DNA of 64,000 nt from Eretmocerus hayati (taxonomy: Eukaryota > Arthropoda > Insecta > Hymenoptera > Aphelinidae). The stretch is from contig CM056744.1 of NCBI GenBank assembly GCA_029851415.1, forward strand, positions 121,738,838 to 121,802,837. Direction: 5' to 3'. Below the pieces are notes generated by a model. It was not told the origin of the DNA, searched no databases, and was given only the letters and a program-made list of their open reading frames with translations. The translations under genes and the position numbers were made by a program. Shown in pieces: positions 1 through 12,050 of this stretch; position 1 is the stretch's first letter, and each line of letters opens with the position of its first letter.

Positions 1-2040
1 TTCCAGCTATGAATCTTGAAAGTCATCAAGATTGATCCCATTTTGTACCTCCGAAGATTTTGAAAAATCAAAAAACACTCTTCCTACGAATTATTCTCAC
101 TCGCTTCTAATTGCAAGCCCATCAAATTTCGCGGAATACGTGCCCCAACTTTGTCCATGAATAATGGGGATTTATAGATACCCGCGTAGACGAAGGTTAT
201 CCTGTTGCACAATATAGTTTCAGCGGATAGTTAGGTAATTTGCTTAATTCGTTGGTGTACGAGTGATTAGTTGTTGGTGAACACGATTGCTGAAAGCGTG
301 TTTGCGCGTATGATGAAAATTACATCAGCTCGGTCTCCTCTTCAAAATTTGCATGACAGACAATTTGATTAGCGATGGAATAATCGGAGCTGCTCCGAGC
401 TCGAATAACTTGCGTAATTCGGTTATCCAGGCGCGCGCGCCGAGTCCCTTCAGCTGCTTCAAACACATGCACCTACCCAGCTATCCCTTTCAAATTCAAT
501 CTGTCAGCATGCAGCATTGCCTTCGCCTCCGGGCTGTTGGAGCGCGTCAGTCCCAAGACTGGCCATCACGAGGCAAACCGTTGCTTCAATAGTTTTCTAC
601 GAATTGCAAATATTTTTCGTACTTTCCTACGGCTCATTTCTGTCAACGGTGTTCATATCGGCACCTTTATAAATTTAAACGAATTAAAGCAACAATTATT
701 TGACGAACTTTTATTTATGAGTCACCCGCATCTTCACTACGTTATAACCGCTTCGAAGTTGACAGTAACGTTCAGAAGAAAAAGTAAAAACTTCAGCTAT
801 ACTTATGACTATTGAAATTTAGGTGTGAAACTCAACGATCTCACTCTATTTTTCGTAACGACGTGAGAAATTGAGCAATCAATGAGGTACTTATGGATCC
901 GTGTGCGCCTAACTTGATTGTGTGCGGAATGGTAAAATATTATGCTGAAGACGGCCTAAAAGACGTGAACCAGAACCAAGTATGTCAGAATTGCGTTGGA
1001 TATCAAACTTTATAAGAATATGCGGACTAGAGTTGTTGGCGTCCCACGGCTGGTCGAAAGACGGGGAAAGTTAAGGTAGTACTAACGCTACTGATAAATC
1101 TAAGTGCAGATTAGATCGCTTGACTCATTTCCGCCCGTCCATATAGGTATATTGACGCACACAGCAGACGACAACCTAATCCCGTAACTTCCGAAAGTAG
1201 TGACATATTGTTTCTATGCATTTTTCATGCAATCTTACGCCTGTATGCACACTCCCGTGAAAATCTGATAGGTAGAAATGAGTGTATTGCTCATTTCCCA
1301 TAAGACGCCGAGTTAGTTATTGGCTTTTACGAAATGGACCAGAACTTTTCTTCCCGACTCCTAAAGATCTCGAAATTTCAACTATCACTGCACCGAATAT
1401 CATAATTTTCTACTAGCGGAATTGCTGCGCTCCTTACGCTCGCCTCGCTTACGACTTTTTGAAAGGAGTTTCAAAAATCTCATGGAATGAATAAATACGA
1501 ATACGAAAAATGGAAAAATACAAATTATTGTGGGTACTTTAACAATCAAATTTATCATTTTTGATCATCATGATTGTTTAATTGAAAGTACTCGGCGGTT
1601 ATGAGAAAATTGAAAAAGAAAACATCCATATGAGGGAGCCAATAATTTATTTTGTTAATCTGAAGACAACTTTATGTAGCATTATCGCGTGTTACGTCAA
1701 GTACAAGACTCAAAGTGTTTCTCAAACAAAACAATATACATGATACCAGGAAAAAGAGATAAAAAAGGATTTTTACTCCCATTCTGTACTAAAAACGTGG
1801 TATACCAAGAGGTATTCGATGATTAAATTTTAAACTTTTACATGCATGTACGTATAATTTTCTTTTAATTTCACCAGCGACTCACTTTCGCTTATGATTT
1901 ATCAATCTCACTAAATCTATAGCTGAATCAGCTAATGTTGATTATCAAACATCATAATGCGGCCGTTGTTTCGATGATTCGTTGTCATTGGTGAGATAGA
2001 CAGTCTCAATCCTGTAAACGCAGAGAGTGTGATGATCAGA
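1..2040. other. Intergenic stretch, no gene recognised
   Basis: AT-rich DNA with only short open frames on either strand, none of which resembles a family I know. A short GC-rich run of alternating CG lies near 430-446. I see no tRNA, no convincing splice-linked exons and no clear transposon ends here. Confidence 0.6.
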
Positions 2041-3161
2041 TATATCACATCATTCATGAAAGCCAATGATCGCCTGCTTGGAGATGAATTCTTGCACGCA
2101 GGCAAGCCGCCCTCGGGTGCAGAGGTTGCGACAAAATTCATCACCATGTAGGAGGGTGAGGCAATATTTCTCATTCATCTCATCGCTTACTTTATCTCAT
2201 CCTCATTTAAATCATTCGTTCATTGCATCCTTCAACTAATCCTCTGCATTGACATCAACTCATTCTCATTCATCTCATTACTCTTTCTATGCTCATTGTA
2301 TATCTTTCTCATTCAAATCATTCATTCATTACATTCTCCATATCATTTTCTACATTAATACCGACTTATCTACTCTCATTTCATTTGTTTCCCCTTCCTT
2401 ATTTCATCTCATTCCCAATCTCCATTATCTACTTGAAGACAATTCATCTCCTTTTCTACATTCTTCTTTCATCAAATTTTTCCATCATTCACACCACATC
2501 GTCACATCATTCATACACACCAATGATCACTTACTTTGGATTGAATTCTTGCACGCAGGTGAGCCGCACTCGGGTGCAAAGGTTGCGTCCGAATTCATCA
2601 CCAAATAGGAGGGCGAGGGGGTTATTCTCATTCATCTCATTACTCTTTCCTTGCTCATCGTATTGAATTTTCATTCTAATCATTCATTCATTGCATCTTT
2701 CAACTAATCTTCTACATTAACATCAACTCATTTACTTTCACTTCATTCCCTTTCCCTTCCTCGTTCCTCCTCATTTTCTCTCCCCATTTTCTACATCAAC
2801 GCAATTCATCTTATTTTCTACATTTATCTTACATTCAATCATCCATCATCCACATCTTCTCGTCACGACATTCATACACGCCAATAACCGCCTACTTGAA
2901 AGTGAAATCGTGCACGCATCACCAAGTAGGAGGGTGAGGTGATCATTCTCATTCTTCTCATAACATCAAAACCATCCTTCTCTTTTTCCTATTTTACCGC
3001 CATCTCATCTCTTTTTCACATCATTCTCACCACCTCATCACATTTATCATACGCCAATAATCGCCTACTTGGATGCGAATTTTTGCACGGAGGTAAGCCG
3101 CCTTCGGGTGCAGAGGTTGCGTCCGAATGCACATCCAAGTAGGAGGGTGAGGTGACCATCC
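2040..3161. repeat. Satellite-like tandem array with hairpin core, left block
   Basis: Pyrimidine-rich DNA (runs of TCATTC and CATCTCAT) is punctuated by a conserved core of about 100 bp at 2062-2161, 2519-2619, 2881-2939 (inner part deleted) and 3053-3152. Each core opens with GCCAATGATCGCCTACTTGG and closes with CCAAGTAGGAGGGTGAGG, so its ends form a hairpin stem (CCTACTTGG against CCAAGTAGG). The stem continues into GAATTC-containing inner arms, and a second small stem surrounds GCCTTCGGG. The same array resumes at 15887, so the 12.7-kb element between them probably inserted into one array. I do not recognise the family. Confidence 0.85.
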
Positions 3162-4544
3162 CCCGATTAGAAATAAGTTCCAAGTCTTGATCCAATCTTG
3201 ATAATAAACTTGAAGCCTGGATCAAGCTTGGATCAAGTAAAGAGACGGGGACTGGATCCAGTTTGATCTTTTTACTTGAACTTTCTGGGGAATTCTTGGG
3301 GCACTAAATTTCCTCAGCATACATAAGAATAACATGATCCTCAAATTATCACTACTGTTCATGTTCGTCTAAAGTCCGAGTTTGATGAAGAAAATTATTT
3401 TCATTGATATCTTCCGGAAATACATGAAAGGATTTTCATGTGTAGTGTGAGATGATAATATACAATCTGTTTCAGAAGGTGTGTACATATTGTAACCGGG
3501 GGGTAGCAAAAAAATTGTAAATTTCATTCGTCTATTCAAAATTTTTTGTAAACCCTCGTGGTTTTTGTAACTTTTACTCAAAATTTGGCATTTCGCTTGT
3601 AATGCTAAGCGTGTAATGATTAGCAGTTGATCATTACACAAAAGCATTACATCGAATATTTGTGTTGTCTGCTATTGTTGTTTTGACGCGATGTGCCGTG
3701 TTTCCGACTCGTGCGTAGATGCCGAGTAAGATATTTTTTCGCGAGATTTCACGGAGCGTGTGTTGCATCGAATTTAGACTGCAGTGAACGCGAGTGTGAT
3801 GGAGTCCTGCAGTGCTGGGCAGTGATGGCAGTGTATCGGCAGTGGCGGCGGTGGCTGCACGCACGCACTGCATCATCATCATGGAGTTATTTTTTTCACG
3901 CAATGCTTTTTGTTGTGTTGTTTATCGTGCTGTGGGCGAGGCATGTATCAGTCTGATTGTGATGTGTTATTGGATGTTTGCGGGCGATCGCCTGCAAATC
4001 ATTGAATCAGACAACTGATGCAGCGGAAGAAATGCCCATAAGCATGTTGTGTCTTCTGCTACAGCTGATCTTGGTGCGTCCGTTAGCAGCCAGCTTTTAA
4101 TGGAGTTCGTTTTATGTCGTTTACCTCCAACTCCGAGTTTATTGTTGATCCACAGAGTCTACGAGAAACAGCTGTAGTGTAACGGGTGGAGTTATCAGAT
4201 AAGTATTATTTATGTAACTAAAAGACGATCTTCCCTATTTTGAAAATGATTCTTTGTTCCTTTTCTCACCCTTTCAGTTTCATGTGGCGTGAGTGATTGA
4301 CTATGACAAATGCTGTGTGGCCTGTCGAATGAGGATTGTCATAACTTCATTGCTTGTGCTGTCAATTGATGCACTTGGTGTCTTGAGTCTCTGTGAGTAA
4401 AACCTTAATGAATCTCCTACCTGGCATCCTCTCAGCCTCTATTGTGACTGTATCAATTTTTTTTTTTTTTTCGTAGTCTCTTTGTTCAATCGACGAGATG
4501 AGTCCAAAGCCTTTGTTTTATGTCATCTGTCTCACAATCTCAAG

Positions 4545-6560
4545 TGCTGGCCCGAGGAAATTCGTCGCGTGCGCGAGAATTTCCCAACTAAGCGTACGCG
4601 AAGTACCCAATATCAGGTAGCTATTGTCGGCCTTTGTTAGTTTCTCGCGTGCGCGATGAATTACCAACCTAGGGTACGCGCCCCAAATGAAGGAGTTCAC
4701 ATCGGCCGTGGAAAATTTTCGCGTGCGCGAGATATTTCCAGTTTGGCTCACGCGAGACCTAACATCACTTGGCCGTGTAAGATTCCACGTGCGCGAGGAA
4801 TTTCCAATTTGGTGTACGCGACGCCCGAGTTTTGGGAGTTCACATGGACGCTGGCGCGAGACTTCATTTAACTTAGGGTGATGACAGATAAAGCGCTACG
4901 CCACGATTTTGCGCCACGCCACGACGCGCTAGCGTACGCCACGACCCAAAAACTCATTCCAGCGAACCCGACCATCGATGGACTGGATTTTTTGTTACAG
5001 TATCAGTCGTTGATTATGAGAATGAATCAAATCCTTCGATCGTCGGGCTCGCTGGAATTAATTTTTGGGTCGTGGCGTACGATACCGCGTCGTGGCGTGG
5101 CGCAAAATTGTGGCGTAGCGCTTCATCTGTCATCACCCTTAGCTCACGCGAGGATCGCGTTAAGGAGTTTACATCGACCATGGATGATGCTCGCGTGTGT
5201 AAAAAATTTCCAACATAGCGTACGCGAGGTCCAAGTGAGCCCGGGAAAATTTATCGCGTGCGCGAGAATCTTTCAACTTAGCATACGGAAAAGACCCAAC
5301 ATCAGAAGCTTATTCCGGCCTCAATACTTCGTTGCGTGCGCGAAAAAATACTAACTCAGCGTACGTGAGACCCAAATTTAGGTGTTTACATCGGCCATGG
5401 AAAATTCCGCGTGCGTGGAAAATTTTCATCATAGCGCACGCGAAGCTCAAGTGAGTTCGGGGCGATTCATCGCATGCGCGAGAATTTCCCAACTTAGCGT
5501 ACGCGAAAGACCCAACATCAGTAGCTTCTCTCGACCGTGGTGAATTCTCGCGCCGCGATGAATCTCCAACTTAGCGTACGCGGGACCCAAGTTCACGAGT
5601 CCACAACGACCATGGAAGATTCACGCGTGTGCGTAGGAATTCTAATCTCAGCATACGCGAGACGCAAGGATAGGAGTTTACATCTGCTGTGGCAAATTCT
5701 CGCATGCGCGGTGATACTCCAACTTAGCGCACGCGAGGCCCATATTTGAGAGTTCACCTCGGCCATGGAAGGTCCTCGCGTGCGTGAAAATTACTCGAGC
5801 TTGAGGAAATTTTTCGCGTCCGCGAGAATTTTCCAATTCAGCGTACGCGAAGGACTCAACATCAGAAGCTTCTCTCGGCTCTTGGTATGTCCTTGCGTGC
5901 GCGAAAAATTCCCAACTTAGTGCACCCAGCCTGAAGTTTAGGAGTCTAACTCGGCCGTTGAAAATTCTCGCGTGCGCGAGATATTCTCAACTTAGCGCAC
6001 GCGAAGCCCAGGTTTGATACGTCGGACATGAAAGATTCTCGCGTACACAGATAAGTTTCCAACTTAGCGTACGCGAGGCTCAACATCGAAATTGGTCAGT
6101 TCACCTCAACCATGAGAATTTTTCGCAGGCGCGAGAATTCCCGATCTCCGAAAATTTGTCGCGTGCGCGAGAATTTCCCAACTTAGCGTACGCGAAAGAC
6201 TCGTCATCAATAGTTCTTCTCGGCCGTGGTGAATTCTCGCGTGTTAGATAAATTCCCAACTTAGCGTACGCGAGGCCCAAGTTTTGAAGTTCACATCGGC
6301 CATGGAGAATCCTCGCGTAAGCAAAAATTCTCAACTTGGCTCACGCGAGACCCAACATCAGTAGCTTCTCTCAGCCGTGGAAAATTCTCGCGTGCGCGAA
6401 AAAATTCCAATTTATCGTACGCGAGGCTCAATTTTTGGGAGTTTACATCGGCCATGGGAGATTCTCGCGTGCGCGAATAATTTCCAACATAGTGTACGCA
6501 AAATCCCCGTGAGCCCGGGGGAATCCATCGCGTGCGCGAAAATTTTCAACTCAGTGAAAA
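4545..6560. repeat. ~75-bp tandem array of CGCG palindromes (left arm)
   Basis: About 22 diverged units with ~75-bp spacing (for example the CTTAGCGTACGCG motifs near 5494, 5570, 5650 and 5724). Each unit pairs a palindrome of the form TTCTCGCGTGCGCGAGAA with a second motif, CAACTTAGCGTACGCGAGG, followed by about 35 nt containing GGCCATGGAAAATT. The array is CpG-rich in an otherwise AT-rich region. It is interrupted by the 261-bp element at 4877-5137. Open frames across it lack stops because of the repeated composition and are not genes. Confidence 0.9.
4877..5137. mobile_element. 261-bp MITE, 5-bp target duplication CTTAG
   Basis: It starts GGTGATGACAGATAAAGCG and ends with the inverted copy (CGCTTCATCTGTCATCACC). 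The terminal repeats run about 50 bp and include GCGCCACGCCACGACGCG. CTTAG flanks it at 4872-4876 and 5138-5142, and the opposite palindrome arm shows the empty site with a single CTTAG. It has no coding capacity. I cannot assign a superfamily. Confidence 0.88.
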
Positions 6561-6599
6561 AAGTGTTTTTAGTCATTTCACTTGAAGTGTTTTCTGCGA

Positions 6600-7100
6600 G
6601 TTTGCGAAAGGGGTCGTCCCAACATATTCTTATTGGAACATTTTTGACAACTTTAGTCTGACGTAACATTTCCCAATGTACTCGAGCTCATGTTAAAGCT
6701 TGTTTCAAGACCTCTAAAACAACCTCAAGTACGTCTAATTTAATTGATCCAATGGAGAAAAACGATGTAAAGCGGCATGAAGCGCATAAGGAGTATAACA
6801 CGTATCGATGCGAGATCGGGCTGTTTTGTAGCACGGGAATCAATTTTTCTCGAGTGCAACGAGGGACAAATATTTCCCGTGCCCAAAACGGCCCGTCAAG
6901 CGAGGTCCATATACTGTTTTTGGTGTCAGGGTGACTAAACGCCAATTTTCCTAACTAAGCCGGAAGGGAAGGTGGCTGTTTAGTCGCTCGATGCCAAAAA
7001 TTGTTTTTATTGGCTTGCGTCCCCATACGTAGCTCTTTGCCGGTCCAAAACACTATTTTTGACTTATTTGGCCGCGATAAATATGTTTCGTATGTAGGTT
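6600..7100. repeat. Palindrome segment related to the dispersed GCCCCC-ended family (left arm)
   Basis: This part of the arm, with its partner at about 9760-10215, shares short diverged blocks with 50385-50600 and 54850-54960. Examples are AATTAGACGTAC, an AAACAAGCTT..ATGAGCT block and AATAGTGTTT followed by GAGCTAC/AAGCTCC. It therefore looks like an old member of that family caught inside the palindrome. The blocks are short, and I have not made a full alignment. Confidence 0.55.
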
Positions 7101-7655
7101 TCATACGTGACCATTGCGATGTCGCAATTGTGCAAAATTATGCAAAAAAATTGTGAGTAATAATTTTGAATAAACAAATTTGAAAGGCGCCCAATTTTCG
7201 AAAATGATATGCGAAAAATGGTCGTTTTGCCTACAGTGAGCCCATCCACGCTCATTAGTGGCCGATGCCACAATTTTCTCTTTGCTGAAGAATCTACATC
7301 TTCCCATGCTGTGCGCGGCGGCCGGGCACCTCCGCAACAAGCCCTTGTTGCTGAGGTGCCCGCGTCCACAGCTCGGTCTGGCGGCTGAGTAACTTCCCAC
7401 ACCGTTCCTGCGGATCTCCTGATGCCAGATGATGATTTGAAAAGGTTTCATACGTGACCATTGCGATGTCGCAATTGTGCGAAATTATGCAAAAAAATTG
7501 TTAGTAATAATTTTGAATAAACAAATTTGAAAGGCGCCCAATTGTCGAAAATGATATGCGAAAAATGGTCGTTTTCCCCACAGTGAGCCCATCCACGCTC
7601 ATTAGTGGCCGATGCCACAATTTACTCTTCGCTAAAGAATCTACATCTTCCCATG

Positions 7656-8181
7656 AGCATCTGACTATGCAGCCCCCGTATATTACCATATGACTGAGGC
7701 TCAAAAACTGAAACTCCAACGCCTGCAAAATGCATGTATTCGCTTCATTTTTGGGAACATTCCTTGGCGAGATCACGTATCGCCTTTCCGCCTATCCCTC
7801 GGGTGGTTATCGGCCAAACGCAGACGACGATATCTTGTCGGTTGTCTTGCCTACAAGATCATCACCTCCGGCGTTCCTACACCCCTATACTCTCTCTTCC
7901 AATTCAAACCTGAGCATTCAGCATATTCCTTGAGATCCTCTGAAGTGCTCACCTATACTACCCCCCGAACAAAGAGCCGTGAGAAGTCATTCACCCTAGT
8001 TGCAACTAGGCTACTAAACAAAGTGTACCCCCATGATCTCCATTCTATATCTTTCAACGAGTTCAAGACGCTGCTTTTCTGCTTTCTACTCGAACGCGAC
8101 AAGGCAGATTGGACAGAGAGAGCGCGAGTATCGGATGTTCCATACATTCCCCCTTCTCTTGTGGGAAAGCTGGAACTGTGA
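7656..8181 (+). pseudogene. C-terminal fragment of a non-LTR reverse transcriptase (jockey-like)
   Basis: The frame is open from the first base of the insert, about 174 codons to the stop at 8179-8181. Key motifs near the start are SDYAAPVYY, then KLQRLQNACIRFIFG and LGWLSAKRRRRYLVG. Near the end is a SFNEFKTLLF block. This arrangement is typical of the region after the reverse-transcriptase fingers and palm in jockey-type elements of insects. The endonuclease, the catalytic YxDD region and the whole N-terminus are missing, so it cannot be active. The internal ATG at 7690 is not a real start. The family assignment is from memory of the motif pattern; another clade close to jockey is possible. 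Confidence 0.82.
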
Positions 8182-8517
8182 ATAGTTCAAATAATTATAA
8201 GTGATTTTTCCGCTTTTATTTTATTTTTATTTTAAATGAAATTTTTCTTTCAAATTATGTCATTTCTATCATTTTTATCTAATTATGAATTAAGCACCCA
8301 ATTAGCCACTGCCACTGCACGCACCACTGAAATATTGTTAAGAACCGTACGCCACTCATGCTTTTGACATGCTTTTGATACTTCTGAGTACACCTCTCTG
8401 ATTAATCTATTCATAAGTGTATAATTATATTTCTTGTATATGATCATTCTCTTAGAGTCTGATGGGGTTGTACCCCTAGACTTCAATAAAATCTTATCAA
8501 TCAATCAATCAATCAAA
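7656..8517 (+). mobile_element. 5'-truncated jockey-like non-LTR retrotransposon
   Basis: The insert starts in the middle of a reverse-transcriptase C-terminal reading frame and ends with a 3' UTR, an AATAAA at 8485-8490 and a short (ATCA)n tail. CCATG is duplicated at 7651-7655 and 8518-8522, and the uninterrupted sequence exists in the other copies of the 347-bp unit. These are hallmarks of target-primed reverse transcription with 5' truncation. It is unique to the left palindrome arm, so it is younger than the palindrome. Confidence 0.9.
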
Positions 8518-8680
8518 CCATGCTGTGCGCGGCGGCCGGGCACCTCCGCAACAAGCCCTTGTTGCTGAGGTGCCCGCGTCCACAGCTCAGTCTGGCGGCT
8601 GAGAAACTTCCCACACCGTTCCCGCGGATCTCCTGATGCCAGATGATGATTTTAAAAGGTTTCATACGTGACCATTGCGA

Positions 8681-8710
8681 TTTTTTTGCATAACTTCGCA
8701 CAGTTGCGAC
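8681..8710. repeat. Palindrome centre (30-bp spacer)
   Basis: The left arm stops at ...GCGAT (8680), and the spacer reads straight into the right arm's tandem unit (TTTTTTGCATAACTTCGC then ATCGCAATGG). The axis is near 8695. The spacer is therefore the part of one tandem unit that the left arm lacks, which is the form expected from a fold-back or template-switch junction. Confidence 0.8.
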
Positions 8711-8805
8711 ATCGCAATGGTCACGTATGAAACCTTTTAAAATCATCATCTGGCATCAGGAGATCCGCGGGAACGGTGTGGGATGTTTCTCAGCCGCCAG
8801 ACTGA

Positions 8806-9134
8806 CAAGGGGAGGTCATGGTCTGTGGGTCGGGGATTCGGCTGAAACTCTGGGAATCGTCTCCTTTTGGCACCAAAAGATGATATCCAAAACCGCTCAC
8901 TTGAATGCTGAAGCGTTTTGAAGCTGCAACCCATGACATTAGCATTGCCCGTATAGGCCCATGTTAAAAAGTCGCATATATAGATATACTGACAATGATA
9001 ATCTCTATAGCTGTAGCTCTAAAACGCTTTAGCATTCAAGTAAGCCGTTTTGGATATCGTCTTTTGGTGACAAAAGGAGATGATTCCCAGAGTTTCAGCC
9101 AAATCCACGACCCACAGACCATGACCTCTCCTTG
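8806..9134. mobile_element. 329-bp MITE with ~127-bp terminal repeats
   Basis: It begins CAAGGGGAGGTCATGG and ends with CCATGACCTCTCCTTG. The inverted repeats extend about 127 bp on each side. TGA flanks it (8803-8805 and 9135-9137), and other copies of the 347-bp unit show the empty site. A 3-bp TNA duplication would suit a PIF/Harbinger-type element, but the ends do not clearly match that superfamily. Confidence 0.85.
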
Positions 9135-10299
9135 TGAGCTGTGGACGCGGGCACCTCAGCAACAAGGGCTTGTTGCGGAGGTGCCCGGCCGCCGCGCACA
9201 GCATGGGAAGATGTAGATTCTTCAGCAAAGAGAAGATTGTGGCATCGGCCACTAATGAGCGTGGATGGGCTCACTGTGGGGAAAACGATCATTTTTCGCA
9301 TATTATGTTCGACAATTGGGCGCCTTTCAAATTTGTTTATTCAAAATTATTACTAACAATTTTTCTGCATAACTTCGCACAATTGCGACATCGCAATGGT
9401 CACGTATGAAACCTTTTCAAATCATCATCTGGCATCAGGAGATCCGCGGGAACGGTGTGGGAAGTTTCTCAGCCGCCAGACTGAGCTGTGGACGCGGGCA
9501 CCTCAGCAACAAGGGCTTGTTGCGGAGGTGCCCGGCCGCCGCGCACAGCATGGGAAGATGTAGATTCTTCAGCAAAGAGAAAATTGTGGCATCGGCCACT
9601 AATGAGCGTGGATGGGCTCACTGTGGGGAAAACGACCATTTTTCGCATATCATTTTCGACAATTGGGCGCCTTTCAAATTTGTTTATTCAAAATTATTAC
9701 TAACAATTTTTTTGCATAATTTCGCACAATTGCGACATCGCAATGGTCACGTATGAAACCTACATACGAAACATATTTATCGCGGCCAAATAAGTCAAAA
9801 ATAGTGTTTTGGACCGGCAAAGAGCTACGTATGGGGACGCAAGCCAATAAAAACAATTTTTGGCATCGAGCGACTAAACAGCCACCTTCCCTTCCGGCTT
9901 AGTTAGGAAAATTGGCGTTTAGTCACCCTGACACCAAAAACAGTATATGGACCTCGCTTGACGGGCCGTTTTGGGCACGGGAAATATTTGTCCCTCGTTG
10001 CACTCGAGAAAAATTGATTCCCGTGCTACAAAACAGCCCGATCTCGCATCGATACGTGTTATACTCCTTATGCGCTTTCATGCCGCTTTACATCGTTTTT
10101 CTCCATTGGATCAATCAAATTAGACGTACTTGTGGTTGTTTTAGAGGTCTTGAAACAAGCTATAACATGAGCTCGAGTACATTGGGAAATGTTACGTCAG
10201 ACTAAAGTTGTCAAAAATGTTCCAATAAGAATATGTTGGGCCCACCCCTTTCGCAAACTCGCAGAAAACACTTCAAGTGAAATGACTAAAAATTCTTTT

Positions 10300-12050
10300 T
10301 TCACTGAGTTGAAAATTTTCGCGCACGCGATGGATTCCCCCGGGCTCACGGGGATTTTGCGTACACTATGTTGGAAATTATTCGCCCACGCGCGAATGTC
10401 CCATGGCCGATGTAAACTCCCGAAAATTGAGCCTCGCGTACGATAAATTGGAATTTTTTCGCGCACGCGAGAATTTTCCACGGCTGAGAGAAGCTACTGA
10501 TGTTGGGTCTCGCGTGAGCCAAGTTGAGAATTTTTGCTTACGCGAGGATTCTCCATGGCCGATGTGAACTTCAAAACTTGGGCCTCGCGTACGCTAAGTT
10601 GGGAATTTATCTAACACGCGAGAATTCACCACGGCCGAGAAGAACTATTGATGACGAGTCTTTCGCGTACGCTAAGTTGGGAAATTCTCGCGCACGCGAC
10701 AAATTTTTGGAGATCGGGAATTCTCGCGCCTGCGAAAAATTCTCATGGTTGAGGTGAACTGACCAATTTCGATGTTGAGCCTCGCGTACGCTAAGTTGGA
10801 AACTTATTGCGTACGCGAGAATCTTTCATGTCCGACGTATCAAACCTGGGCTTCGCGTGCGCTAAGTTGAGAATCTCTCGCGCACGCGAGAATTTTCAAC
10901 GGCCGAGTTAGACTCCTAAACTTCGGGCTGGGTGCACTAAGTTGGGAATTTTTTGCGCACGCAAGGACATACCAAGAGCCGAGAGAAGCTTCTGATGTTG
11001 AGTCCTTCGCGTACGCTGAATTGGAAAATTCTCGCGGACGCGAAAAATTTCCTCAAGCTCGAGTAATTTTCACGCACGCGAGGACCTTCCATGGCCGAGG
11101 TGAACTCTCAAATATGGGCCTCGCGTGCGCTAAGTTGGAGTATCACCGCGCATGCGAGAATTTGCCACAGCAGATGTAAACTCCTATCCTTGCGTCTCGC
11201 GTATGCTGAGATTAGAATTCCTACGCACACGCGTGAATCTTCCATGGTCGTTGTGGACTCGTGAACTTGGGTCCCGCGTACGCTAAGTTGGAGATTCATC
11301 GCGGCGCGAGAATTCACCACGGTCGAGAGAAGCTACTGATGTTGGGTCTTTCGCGTACGCTAAGTTGGGAAATTCTCGCGCATGCGATGAATCGCCCCGA
11401 ACTCACTTGAGCTTCGCGTGCGCTATGATGAAAATTTTCCACGCACGCGGAATTTTCCATGGCCGATGTAAACACCTAAATTTGGGTCTCGCGTACGCTG
11501 AGTTAGTATTTTTTCGCGCACGCAACGAAGTATTGAGGCCGGAATAAGCTTCTGATGTTGGGTCTTTTCCGTATGCTAAGTTGAAAGATTCTCGCGCACG
11601 CGATAAATTTTCCCGGGCTCACTTGGACCTCGCGTACGCTATGTTGGAAATTTTTTACACACGCGAGCATCATCCATGGTCGATGTAAACTCCTTAACGC
11701 GATCCTCGCGTGAGCTAAGTTAAATGAAGTCTCGCGCCAGCGTCCATGTGAACTCCCAAAACTCGGGCGTCGCGTACACCAAATTGGAAATTCCTCGCGC
11801 ACGTGGAATCTTACACGGCCAAGTGATGTTAGGTCTCGCGTGAGCCAAACTGGAAATATCTCGCGCACGCGAAAATTTTCCACGGCCGATGTGAACTCCT
11901 TCATTTGGGACGCGTACCCTAAGTTGGTAATTCATCGCGCACGCGAGAAACTAACAAAGGCCGACAATAGCTACCTGATATTGAGTACTTCGCGTACGCT
12001 TTGTTGGGAAATTCTCGCGCACGCGACGAATTTCCTCGGGCCAGCACTTG
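10300..12050. repeat. ~75-bp tandem array of CGCG palindromes (right arm)
   Basis: Inverted partner of the array at 4545-6560, with the same unit order reversed and no interrupting element. The uninterrupted site corresponding to the left-arm insertion lies near 11715-11730, where AGCTAAGTTAAATGAAG is continuous. Confidence 0.9.

Larger units (their letters stand above)
3459..8680 (+). repeat. Left arm of the large palindrome
   Basis: The arm reads from TATACAATCTG at 3459 to ACCATTGCGAT at 8670-8680 and recurs in reverse complement at 8711-14215. In a 320-nt stretch I compared (about 3500-3820 against the other arm) I saw one substitution. Two insertions are unique to this arm: a 261-bp inverted-repeat element (4877-5137) and an 862-bp retrotransposon fragment (7656-8517). 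Removing both with their target duplications leaves 4089 bp, against 4087 bp for the right arm. Long open frames in the arm are by-products of repeats and have no recognisable product. Confidence 0.93.
7101..8680 (-). repeat. Two tandem copies of a ~347-bp unit (left arm)
   Basis: Unit one is 7101-7445. Unit two is 7446-8680, interrupted by the 862-bp retrotransposon and its 5-bp duplication. The period is 345-349 bp. Each unit holds an 18-bp-arm hairpin (GGGCACCTCCGCAACAAG, facing its near-perfect complement at 7324-7361) and TCATACGTGACCATTGCGAT at its boundary. The right arm has two matching units at 8711-9398 and 9399-9745. Open frames of about 116 codons repeat with the unit, but I assign no function to them. 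Confidence 0.88.

Noticed and set aside
2249..2666. Ser/Phe/His-rich frames at 2.2-3.1 kb and 15.8-17.4 kb
   Set aside because: Low-complexity output of the TC-rich satellite spacers, with no start context or splice links.
4656..6661. Series of open frames of 60-160 codons through the CGCG array, on both strands and mirrored at 10189-11935
   Set aside because: They follow the repeat unit, occur on both strands and repeat RACEKF/RAREIS-type text. They arise from a stop-poor tandem array.
7064..9756. Repeated ~116-codon frames in the 347-bp units
   Set aside because: The frame is present in every unit and in two overlapping phases, with no recognisable domain. Repeat copying explains its conservation.
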